Part shown: positions 7,089 to 13,183 of the stretch, piece after piece
Layout: each line of letters opens with the position of its first letter
Position numbering within the stretch: the stretch's first letter is position 1
Origin: Oscillospiraceae bacterium
GTDB taxonomy: Bacteria > Bacillota > Clostridia > Oscillospirales > Ruminococcaceae
DNA: 22,090 nt
NCBI GenBank assembly: GCA_017483405.1
Contig: JAFUWP010000438.1
Location: 1-22,090 of the forward strand
Direction: 5' to 3'
Made by a program: the position numbers and the translations under genes
The notes under the pieces: model-generated
Databases searched by the model: none
Seen by the model: only the letters and a program-made list of their open reading frames with translations
What the model was told of the DNA's origin: nothing

Positions 7089-7105
7089 TATCTTTCTGAC
7101 AGATA
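7089..7105. promoter_or_regulatory. Operator 2, imperfect copy of operator 1
   Basis: TATCTTTCTGACAGATA matches operator 1 at 14 of 17 positions, keeping both outer half-sites TATCT and AGATA. It starts 25 bp after operator 1 and lies just upstream of the TATAAT at 7109, so occupancy would block rightward transcription of the repressor gene (autoregulation). A lone half-site TATCTT at 7115-7120 continues the spacing. Confidence 0.7.
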
Positions 7106-7108
7106 TTT

Positions 7109-7114
7109 TATAAT
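7109..7114 (+). promoter_or_regulatory. Probable -10 element of the repressor gene
   Basis: A perfect TATAAT stands 21 nt before the TTG start of the XRE gene. The -35 position 17 bp upstream (CAATAT, 7086-7091) is poor, so the promoter would be weak or activator-dependent. The predicted transcript start near 7121 leaves a leader of only about 15 nt, which still contains AAGAGG. Confidence 0.45.
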
Positions 7115-7135
7115 TATCTTAAAGAGGTGATTTTT

Positions 7136-7363
7136 TTGCTGTTCCAACGAATCCGCAACCTGCGCGAAGATAATGACATCAAACAAAAACAGGTTGCAGA
7201 ATATCTGCATATTTCTCAGAATACCTATTCCCAGTATGAAAACGGCCTTATCTCCCTGAGTGCAGAAAATGCCGTCAAACTTGCAAAATTCTACCATACC
7301 AGCACCGATTATCTGCTCGGCATGACCGACCAGAAATCCCCCTATCCGCCTAAAAATAAATGA
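7136..7363 (+). CDS. XRE-family helix-turn-helix transcriptional repressor
   Basis: A 75-residue single-domain Cro/CI-like DNA-binding protein. The fold is plain: FQRIRNLREDNDIKQKQVAE, then YLHISQNTYSQYENGL with the recognition helix at SQNTYSQYENG, a third helix ENAVKLAKFYHTSTDYLLGM, and a short basic tail. The frame is open from a GTG at 7127, but AAGAGGTGA (7122-7130) with a 5-nt spacer points to TTG 7136, giving the usual 'M-L-F-x-R-I-R-x-L-R-E' beginning. It diverges from the small helical gene across a region with two matching dyads, so it is probably an autoregulated local repressor. Whether it controls the phage-derived operon, whose promoter lies outside the window, cannot be seen. 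Confidence 0.9.
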   Translation: MLFQRIRNLREDNDIKQKQVAEYLHISQNTYSQYENGLISLSAENAVKLAKFYHTSTDYLLGMTDQKSPYPPKNK

Positions 7364-7366
7364 AAA

Positions 7367-7391
7367 CGGCTGTTCTCTTACAGAACAGCCG
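7367..7391. terminator. Bidirectional hairpin terminator between xre and spoVS
   Basis: CGGCTGTTCT (7367-7376) pairs with AGAACAGCCG (7382-7391) around a 5-nt loop. On the - strand the stem is followed by TTTTCATTTATTTTT, a good terminator for spoVS and the long host operon. On the + strand a weaker T-rich stretch (TGTGTTTCTTGTTTA) follows and can end the repressor transcript. It begins 4 nt after the repressor stop codon. Confidence 0.85.
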
Positions 7392-7404
7392 CTGTGTTTC
7401 TTGT

Positions 7405-7665
7405 TTATCTGGGCTCGCAAATCAGCTTAATCGCAGTGCGGTCTTCACCGTCAATCTGGATACTTGTAAATGCCGGAATACAAATCAAATCAATGCCAAT
7501 AGGTGCGAGATAACCTCTTGCTACCGCGATAGACTTGATTGCCTGATTTGCTGCACCTGCACCAACTGCCTGAATTTCTACGTTTTTGTTTTCACGGATA
7601 ACACCTGCAATAGCACCTGCAACAGAATTGGGAACAGAACGGGAAGATACTTTTAATACTTCCAT
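7405..7665 (-). CDS. spoVS: Stage V sporulation protein S (SpoVS)
   Basis: An 86-residue protein, the exact canonical length. MEVLKVSSRSVPNSVAGAIA, then IQAVGAGAANQAIKSIAVAR and DLICIPAFTSIQIDGEDRTA are hallmarks of the Alba-like SpoVS family. In Bacillus it is needed for late sporulation (coat and septation), but it is also common in non-sporulating Firmicutes and probably binds nucleic acid. The frame extends 15 codons upstream, but AGGAGG 8 nt before ATG 7665 and the family alignment fix the start. ymdB lies immediately upstream, an order also found in Bacillus. It has its own sigma-A-like promoter and ends at a good terminator, so it can be made apart from the operon. Confidence 0.97.
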   Translation of the reverse strand: MEVLKVSSRSVPNSVAGAIAGVIRENKNVEIQAVGAGAANQAIKSIAVARGYLAPIGIDLICIPAFTSIQIDGEDRTAIKLICEPR

Positions 7666-7742
7666 AAAGAAAACCTCCTGCATAGAATAAATAAAAAAAT
7701 AGTAATTCATAAAACAAAATATGATTTTTTGTCTCCAATCCT

Positions 7743-7771
7743 ATTATACTACATTCTTTTTCAAATTGCAA
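7743..7771 (-). promoter_or_regulatory. Sigma-A-like promoter of spoVS
   Basis: On the - strand TTGCAA (7771-7766) and TATAAT (7748-7743) are spaced by exactly 17 bp, about 75 nt before the spoVS start. The intergenic stretch 7666-7793 is AT-rich and contains no hairpin terminator after ymdB, so readthrough from ymdB is also possible. Confidence 0.7.
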
Positions 7772-7793
7772 TAGTTTTTTTGATTTTTGTGAA

Positions 7794-8558
7794 TTATCGC
7801 ACAATCAAAGGGGTGATTTTGGTACATTTACCATATTTTTTTTCAAACTCTATCAGTACGCCGTTCAGCCAGCAAGCTCCGGATGCTTCTTTATATCGCT
7901 TCGGTACATGCAGACGCATCCGCGCCAGCGCAATGTTTTTATCCGTTCCCAGAACAGAATCTTCAACTCCGGTCATGCCCACATCTGTGATATATCCGGT
8001 ATGATTTTCCAGAATACAGGCATCCGCTGTCGGCACATGCGTATGCGTTCCCATCACGGCAGTCACGCGGCCTGCCAGATAAAATCCCATTGCACGTTTT
8101 TCGGAAGTTGCTTCTGCATGAAAATCTACAAAAATATTCGGTGTTTCTATCGAATCAAGCAGATTATCCACTGTCGTGAACGGATTTTCCAGATTTTCCA
8201 GAAATAATACTCCTGATAAATTGATAACAGCTATCTGACAGCTACCCATATCACATACAGTCACGCCCTTGCCGAAACAGGCATCTCCATAGTTTGCAGG
8301 CCGGATGATGCAGTCATTTTCATAAATCTGCCAGTCACTTCTTCTCTGAAATGCATGATTGCCTGTTGTAATCACATCCGCACCGGCCTGAAATATCTGC
8401 CGTGAGGAATATGCCGTGATGCCGTTGCCATCGGCAGAATTTTCACCGTTGACAACTACAATATCCGCGCCGTATTCGCGTTTCAGATTCGGCAGACGGC
8501 TTTTGAGGAATTCACAGCCTGCACTGCCTACTACATCTCCGATAAATAATAATTTCAT
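7794..8558 (-). CDS. ymdB: YmdB-family 2',3'-cyclic nucleotide phosphodiesterase / metallophosphoesterase
   Basis: A 254-residue protein, close to the usual 260. The metal-binding blocks of the YmdB/TIGR00282 family are all present in order: FIGDVVGSAG at the N-terminus, VVNGENSADGNGIT (about 35-48), ITTGNHAF (about 63-70), IFVDFHAEATSEK (about 143-155) and VMGTHTHVPTAD (about 168-179). In Bacillus subtilis YmdB hydrolyses 2',3'-cAMP and affects biofilm and motility programmes; by homology this is a cytosolic dinuclear-metal phosphodiesterase. GGAGAG precedes the ATG. It lies 5 nt after the membrane acyltransferase-like gene and precedes spoVS; the rny gene found upstream in Bacillus is replaced here by unrelated genes. 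Confidence 0.95.
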   Translation of the reverse strand: MKLLFIGDVVGSAGCEFLKSRLPNLKREYGADIVVVNGENSADGNGITAYSSRQIFQAGADVITTGNHAFQRRSDWQIYENDCIIRPANYGDACFGKGVTVCDMGSCQIAVINLSGVLFLENLENPFTTVDNLLDSIETPNIFVDFHAEATSEKRAMGFYLAGRVTAVMGTHTHVPTADACILENHTGYITDVGMTGVEDSVLGTDKNIALARMRLHVPKRYKEASGACWLNGVLIEFEKKYGKCTKITPLIVR

Positions 8559-8563
8559 GTTTT

Positions 8564-10018
8564 TTACTCTCCGCTCGTGATTTTGGCTATCAAATCATCT
8601 ATAGAATCGCTGTGTACCGGAATTCCCTGCTGTTCTAAGATTTCATCCAGTGTAGCAGGTTTCGGCTCTTGTGCCGGAGTGTATACAGGTTCGGCAAGCG
8701 GTATCGACTCGATTTCTTCGGTCGCCGCCAGCGCAATCGGTGCAGGCATCGGCTCAGGTATCGGGAAAGAGCCTGTATCTTCTTCTTTGACGGATTTCAA
8801 AGGCATTGTCATATCTCTGGACGGATATTTTTTCGCCACTGTGACGGGCACTTCCCTGACAGGAACTTCTTTCAGCGGTTCTAATTTCCGCAGAGGCTTC
8901 GGCTTATCCGGTACGGGGGCAGGGGAGACTTCTTCCGGAACATCGGTTTCATCTTCCTCATCCTCATCATCTTCCTCATATTCGTTATCCTCGAACAGTG
9001 TCCGCACCAGAAATACGGGTATCTGCGCGAAAATGCCTACCGTACAGCATAAAATAAATATCACGGGTACTGCCCCTAATCCTGCCAGCAGAAGTTTATT
9101 CTGCTCCGGAAAATATTCCCACAGTGACGGCAGTACAAAATCAATTACTGTATCTCCGATAATCAGTGCCGCAAGCGCGCCGCCGGATGCATTCGAGAAA
9201 AACCGGTGCAGAGGCGTATCGCCTTTCTTTTCGCTGTGAAACAGACTCAGCAGTAAAAGTGCCATCATCAGACAAGGCAGAGTCGCCATGCTGTCAAACT
9301 GCGGATAACACAGAATTCCTCTTTCGGTACAGATATACACTATCGCGGCGGTCTGTAATCCGGATAATAATATCAGCAGGAAAAAATAAGCAATCCGCGG
9401 CAGATTTTTCGCATACTTCCGCACGAATGCCCCTCCAATAAATCCGGCAAACGGCGCGAGCATCTTGCACCACGGCGGTATCAGATACCGTCCTGATAAA
9501 ATTATCATCGGCTGTAACGTGCTTACTCCGGCCGTTACTGCCAGAAATGCCAGTCGTGCATTATAGGTTTTCAGTTCGTGAAATGCCGCACTCAGAAACG
9601 GCGCAAATAACAGCAATACCAGATACATTCCGGCAAACTGTGCGGTATCTGTGGCGGTAAAGTCCCTCAGCATGTTGATGAGTTCTTCTTTTGTCACATA
9701 CTGGTCGAATATCACACGGCGCATCAGCATTGCGCCCAGACTGCTCACCAGATAGATATATGTCAGCCGGAACAGCGGCCTGACACTCCGCCATGACAGC
9801 CGTTTCGTACTCAGCACGTAGCCTGTACATGCTGATAACAGCATCGCTCCCGATAAACAAAACCATCTTCCGGCTATCGGCAGGGCACTGTCATACGTCA
9901 CAGGCATTTCCATAAATCCCACTGCTTTGAAATACTCCAGTCCTAACAGCATCATTACGCCGATAACTGCCAGAAAATCCGCACAGAGATATTTCCCTTC
10001 TTTTCTTGTTTCGGACAT
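8564..10018 (-). CDS. Acyltransferase-3-like membrane protein with long acidic/proline-rich cytoplasmic tail
   Basis: A 484-residue protein in two parts. Residues 10-340 hold about ten hydrophobic segments with a layout like acyltransferase family 3 proteins, for example the opening FLAVIGVMMLLGLEYFKAVG and WFCLSGAMLLSACTGYVLS, the 'RxFCLSGxLL' part of that family. The usual catalytic His near the first membrane helix is not obvious, so activity is uncertain. Residues 341-484 are a soluble tail: an acidic run (EYEEDDEDEEDETD, about 347-360), a Pro/Lys stretch with VPVREVPVTVAKKYP, and a terminal helix TLDEILEQQGIPVHSDSIDD that could be a docking peptide. GGAGG stands before ATG 10018. It is in the host operon between the LRR gene and ymdB. 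A role in surface-sugar acetylation would be inference. Confidence 0.65.
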   Translation of the reverse strand: MSETRKEGKYLCADFLAVIGVMMLLGLEYFKAVGFMEMPVTYDSALPIAGRWFCLSGAMLLSACTGYVLSTKRLSWRSVRPLFRLTYIYLVSSLGAMLMRRVIFDQYVTKEELINMLRDFTATDTAQFAGMYLVLLLFAPFLSAAFHELKTYNARLAFLAVTAGVSTLQPMIILSGRYLIPPWCKMLAPFAGFIGGAFVRKYAKNLPRIAYFFLLILLSGLQTAAIVYICTERGILCYPQFDSMATLPCLMMALLLLSLFHSEKKGDTPLHRFFSNASGGALAALIIGDTVIDFVLPSLWEYFPEQNKLLLAGLGAVPVIFILCCTVGIFAQIPVFLVRTLFEDNEYEEDDEDEEDETDVPEEVSPAPVPDKPKPLRKLEPLKEVPVREVPVTVAKKYPSRDMTMPLKSVKEEDTGSFPIPEPMPAPIALAATEEIESIPLAEPVYTPAQEPKPATLDEILEQQGIPVHSDSIDDLIAKITSGE

Positions 10019-10040
10019 CGAAATCCTCCTTATGTCTCTT

Positions 10041-11108
10041 TCATAGTTTCAGTTTTTCAGTAATATCCGTATATCCATATTTTTCACGGCGATAATGCAT
10101 CAGAATCAGCTGGGTATCGTATTTATGCAGTTCATTCGCCGTTTTCAGCAGTAAATCTGTTTCTTCTTCCGTAAAATGATAATTTTCCAGAAGATTTGCT
10201 ATTACTTCCGATTTTCGGGTGAATATCAGTTCTTTCAGAACGATTTTTTTCCATTTCGGAACATCATCCAGACAAAACAGATATTTAATATGATTGCAGA
10301 AAAACTGACACAGCTCCCACTCTATCTGTTCTTCCGTAAAATATTCCAGCATAGTTGCTATCACACGGCCTGCCTGACTCCGGCAAAGTGCTTTCCAGTC
10401 CTTCTGATACAGCTCCCCGATGATTTCGGCAAGCGAAAATCTCAGCTCAAACTGCGGTTCAGAAAATTGTGCTCCGAAATCTTCCGACAGCTCGCCTGTC
10501 TGTAATGCCAGAATGATATGATTTATCACATTTTTCTCTATAATGGGATAATCCAGTACGATTTCATCTTCGGGAAGTTCTACTGTAAAAGCTTTCTGCT
10601 CCGCATAGAAATGCAGTTTTTGCAACCAGCCCATTTCTGATACTGTAATCTGCTGATGTGCATAAAAACTCAGTTCTTTGATTCCGGCTGAAATACTGCA
10701 TGACTGTACTGTCGAGGGCAGTATCAGATGTTTGAGACTCCACGGAATGAATTTCAGCTCTGTCAAATCCTGATTATAGACTGCACCATTCCAGACGCGG
10801 ACTCCCGATTCTGCTGATAATATTACCGTTTCCAGATTGTAACAGCCTTCCAGCCAGCTCCGTGCAAATTTCGCCCTGCCATGCATCTCGAAACGCTTCA
10901 GTCTGAGACAGCTCTGACAGATATTCCGGCCGATTTTTTCTACTGATGCGGGGATTATCAGTTTTTTCAGATACGTACAGCCTTCAAATGCCCTGTCACC
11001 GATTTCCTTTACACCATCCGGAATGATGATGCTGTCCAGCGAGCGCGCATCCTGAAAGGCACAGGCATCAATCCGCTCCGTGCCGACCGGAATGATGACT
11101 TCTTTCAT
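10041..11108 (-). CDS. Cytoplasmic BspA-like leucine-rich-repeat protein with helical C-terminal domain
   Basis: A 355-residue protein without signal peptide or membrane segment. The N-terminal half consists of LRR_5 (BspA/TpLRR) units, seen as VIIPVGTERIDACAFQDAR, then IIIPDGVKEIGDRAFEGCTY and LIIPASVEKIGRNICQSCLR, with degenerate repeats to about residue 165. The C-terminal half (about 190-355) is alpha-helical with pairs such as EEQIEWELCQFFCNHIKYLF and is ankyrin/HEAT-like in feel. Most LRR_5 proteins of gut Firmicutes are secreted, so a cytosolic form probably acts as a protein-binding scaffold. The ATG overlaps the CYTH gene's stop (ATGA), with GGAGG 7 nt upstream. The partner is unknown. 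Confidence 0.75.
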   Translation of the reverse strand: MKEVIIPVGTERIDACAFQDARSLDSIIIPDGVKEIGDRAFEGCTYLKKLIIPASVEKIGRNICQSCLRLKRFEMHGRAKFARSWLEGCYNLETVILSAESGVRVWNGAVYNQDLTELKFIPWSLKHLILPSTVQSCSISAGIKELSFYAHQQITVSEMGWLQKLHFYAEQKAFTVELPEDEIVLDYPIIEKNVINHIILALQTGELSEDFGAQFSEPQFELRFSLAEIIGELYQKDWKALCRSQAGRVIATMLEYFTEEQIEWELCQFFCNHIKYLFCLDDVPKWKKIVLKELIFTRKSEVIANLLENYHFTEEETDLLLKTANELHKYDTQLILMHYRREKYGYTDITEKLKL

Positions 11109-11635
11109 CGCATTTCCTCCGGAAAGGCCAGATTCTGCGATAATGCAAAATTACTGTAACCGCGCTTGTCCGTCACATCTTCCAGAATATTCAGCCATTC
11201 CGGAAGTATGACAGGGGTATCTATCGAAGGCAGTTCGATTTCCAGTGTGGCATATTTGTCACTGAATTCATAAATATCAATCTCCAGTAACTGCCCCTCA
11301 TAGGGAATACAGCACCGGATTTTGTGGATGCTGTGACAAGCAGGTTCAGCCTCTTTCAGCAATTCCAGATAGGTCTGTTCAGAAATTTCATCTTCCAGCT
11401 CTATGCGTTCGCCAAAACCGATTTTGTGTTTCTGCGTGTAAGTATATTCCCAGTTTCCGGCATTTCCGCGCTTGCGCACTCTGCGCCCGAATCCTGATTC
11501 GTTCTGTATCAGATAGGTCTGTATGATTTCTGTCGCATCACAGCCCGAAATCTTCTTTAATACTTCGGCATCCGGTTTCTGTATCAGATATTTCCGCTCG
11601 ATTTCCTTCGGAAGAAGGTCTTTTTTTTCACTCAT
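11105..11635 (-). CDS. CYTH-domain protein (inorganic triphosphatase / adenylate cyclase-like fold)
   Basis: A 176-residue single-domain protein. The signature ExExK appears as EIERK at residues 11-15, followed by the basic and acidic strands expected in the triphosphate tunnel: FGRRVRKRG (about 49-57), YTYTQKHKIGFGERIELEDE (about 64-83), RCCIPYEGQLLEIDIYEF and ATLEIELPS. Such proteins usually hydrolyse inorganic triphosphate or thiamine triphosphate with Mg or Mn in the cytosol; the exact substrate cannot be read from sequence. Both ends overlap neighbours by 4 nt (ATGA with the thioesterase gene upstream and the LRR gene downstream), so the three are likely co-translated. Confidence 0.9.
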   Translation of the reverse strand: MSEKKDLLPKEIERKYLIQKPDAEVLKKISGCDATEIIQTYLIQNESGFGRRVRKRGNAGNWEYTYTQKHKIGFGERIELEDEISEQTYLELLKEAEPACHSIHKIRCCIPYEGQLLEIDIYEFSDKYATLEIELPSIDTPVILPEWLNILEDVTDKRGYSNFALSQNLAFPEEMR

Positions 11636-12030
11636 CCTGCAATTCCTTTGGTATCCGTTTTCGCCTGAAATTTATCACTCTTGACGACAACACGTTTATG
11701 CGTTCCGTGTCCGATGTTTCCGATTTCATCACGCGCACTCACCTGAAATGTGATTTCACGTCCGCTGACAGCAATAATCTCCGCTTCGGCAAATACCGTC
11801 ATCCCCATAGGTGTTGATGATGTATGCTCGATATGCAGAGATGTTCCTACTGTTGTTTCATTCTCATCCAGAAAAGGCTTCACTGCCGCGCAGGAGGCTT
11901 CTTCCATCAGTGCGGCCATTGATGGGGTCGCGAATACTTTCAGTGAGCCGCTCCCCACTGCAATTGCAAGTTTATCTGTCGTGACGCGTGTATAAACTTC
12001 GGCTCTTTCACCGACTAAAATTTCTTTCAT
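11632..12030 (-). CDS. Hotdog-fold thioesterase, FlK (fluoroacetyl-CoA thioesterase)-like
   Basis: A 132-residue single hotdog domain. It has VGSGSLKVFATPSMAALMEE, then GTSLHIEHTSSTPMGMTVFA and HGTHKRVVV, the layout of FlK-like proteins. The FlK catalytic residues Thr42, Glu50 and His76 are matched here by T35, E43 and H69 with the same spacing (8 and 26 residues), so it is probably an active acyl-CoA thioesterase. Fluoroacetyl-CoA itself is an unlikely substrate in a gut anaerobe; close relatives are uncharacterised housekeeping thioesterases. AAGGAG stands before ATG 12030 and its stop overlaps the CYTH start. It is in the host operon after the unknown 179-aa protein. Confidence 0.88.
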   Translation of the reverse strand: MKEILVGERAEVYTRVTTDKLAIAVGSGSLKVFATPSMAALMEEASCAAVKPFLDENETTVGTSLHIEHTSSTPMGMTVFAEAEIIAVSGREITFQVSARDEIGNIGHGTHKRVVVKSDKFQAKTDTKGIAG

Positions 12031-12055
12031 GATATTTTTTCTCCTTCTTGATAAA

Positions 12056-12595
12056 TCAATCTAATGCAAGCAATTTAAAATCCCATTCATATTCTTCCGG
12101 ATGCGCCAGCAATGCCCGAAAATCGTTTTTGCTTGCAATATGTTCCATCAGACTTTTTTTCAGTTTTTCATAGGGAGATGCTATATTTCCTTCAAACAGA
12201 AACAGTATCACTTCCAGCAGACGGGAGGCATTCAGTGCATTTGCGTGAGCTTCCTGAAGCATTCTCCATTCTCTCATATCATTTCGATGTTCGGAATCTG
12301 TTTTTTCAATTTCTTTCAGAAATGATTCCTGTATCAGAAACTCATAGATTTCCCGTAATTTTTCCGCAGGAATTTCGGTTTCATACCATTTTGATTCTGT
12401 TGAGCCGTGACCTGTTATTGTTTCGCACAGTTCAAACAGGCCAAACGCAACCGGATAGCATTTTCGCCAGAAACATACCGAAAAATACGGATACCAAGTA
12501 TTTACGTCATCTTTGTAAGTAATCGCACGACCTGTTTTCTTTTCACTGATTCTTGCTTCAATGCTCAAATCATTAGGTTCAAAATATTCTTTCAT
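12056..12595 (-). CDS. Conserved-looking protein of unknown function
   Basis: A 179-residue soluble protein that I do not recognise. The N-terminal half is mixed (NTWYPYFSVCFWRKCYPVAF is aromatic-rich with two Cys), and the C-terminal half has helices (EKLREIYEFLIQESFLKEIE, and ALNASRLLEVILFLFEGNIA). There is no signal peptide, membrane segment or catalytic motif. The ATG overlaps the HD gene's TGA (ATGA), so translation is likely coupled to that phosphohydrolase, and a functional link is possible. A wholly open frame, normal composition and a place within a tight operon show it is real. Confidence 0.7.
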   Translation of the reverse strand: MKEYFEPNDLSIEARISEKKTGRAITYKDDVNTWYPYFSVCFWRKCYPVAFGLFELCETITGHGSTESKWYETEIPAEKLREIYEFLIQESFLKEIEKTDSEHRNDMREWRMLQEAHANALNASRLLEVILFLFEGNIASPYEKLKKSLMEHIASKNDFRALLAHPEEYEWDFKLLALD

Positions 12596-13179
12596 AACAG
12601 CATCCCTTCTTTTCGGGCGGTTTCGATAATTTCTCTGGCAAATTCTCCGATGCGCTCACTTCCGTCTGCGGTCACTCCGCAGTTGCGTTTTTCTACCTGT
12701 TCCGCGTGTATGCCGTGTTTCATCCACGAGATTCCGCCTTTGGTATAATTCAACAGCATCGGATGAATTCTGTCCAGCGCGTTTGCAAATTTCGCCTCCG
12801 GTGTTTCCCGTGCCTCGAATTCTTCCCATAAACCACGGTATTCCTGACACTGTTCCTCCGGCAATAACGAAAATATCCGGTCAGCGGCTTTCCGTTCGCG
12901 TTCGGCTTTGGTTTGATTTCCGGCTTCATCATAACAATACGTATCGCCGGCATCTATCTCGACAACATCATGCATCAGAACCATTTTCATGACATGCAGA
13001 ACATCCACTTTCTCCCGTGCGTGTTCGGCCAGAATGCAGGCCATCACCGCCAAGTGAAAGCTATGTTCTGCATCATTTTCCTGTCTGTCCTCGTGCAGAA
13101 CCAGCGTCTGCCGATAGATATTCTTTAATTTATCCAGCTCCAGTATAAATTTTATCTGCTGTGAAAATCTGTCTTCCAT
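12592..13179 (-). CDS. HD-domain nucleotidase (YfbR-like 5'-deoxynucleotidase family)
   Basis: A 195-residue protein with a complete HD metal site: H39 in ENDAEHSFHLAVMA, H70-D71 in MVLMHDVVEIDAGD, and D136 in NALDRIHPML. The order and spacing match HD_3/YfbR-type enzymes, which remove phosphate from deoxyribonucleoside 5'-monophosphates in the cytosol. The E(N)DAEHS and HD-x-x-E-x-x-x-GD strings are particularly close to this group. GGGGTGA lies before ATG 13179. It begins 4 nt after the GH3 gene and overlaps the next gene by 4 nt. The exact nucleotide substrate is not visible. Confidence 0.88.
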   Translation of the reverse strand: MEDRFSQQIKFILELDKLKNIYRQTLVLHEDRQENDAEHSFHLAVMACILAEHAREKVDVLHVMKMVLMHDVVEIDAGDTYCYDEAGNQTKAERERKAADRIFSLLPEEQCQEYRGLWEEFEARETPEAKFANALDRIHPMLLNYTKGGISWMKHGIHAEQVEKRNCGVTADGSERIGEFAREIIETARKEGMLL

Positions 13180-13183
13180 ACTA

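Noticed and set aside
7300..7420. Phage attachment site at the element's edge
   Set aside because: The bidirectional terminator is a tempting border, but no direct repeat partner can be found without the left end of the element.
8577..9239. Ser/Gly-rich + strand frame opposite the membrane protein tail
   Set aside because: It arises from the acidic and proline codons read in reverse; the - strand gene has better signals.
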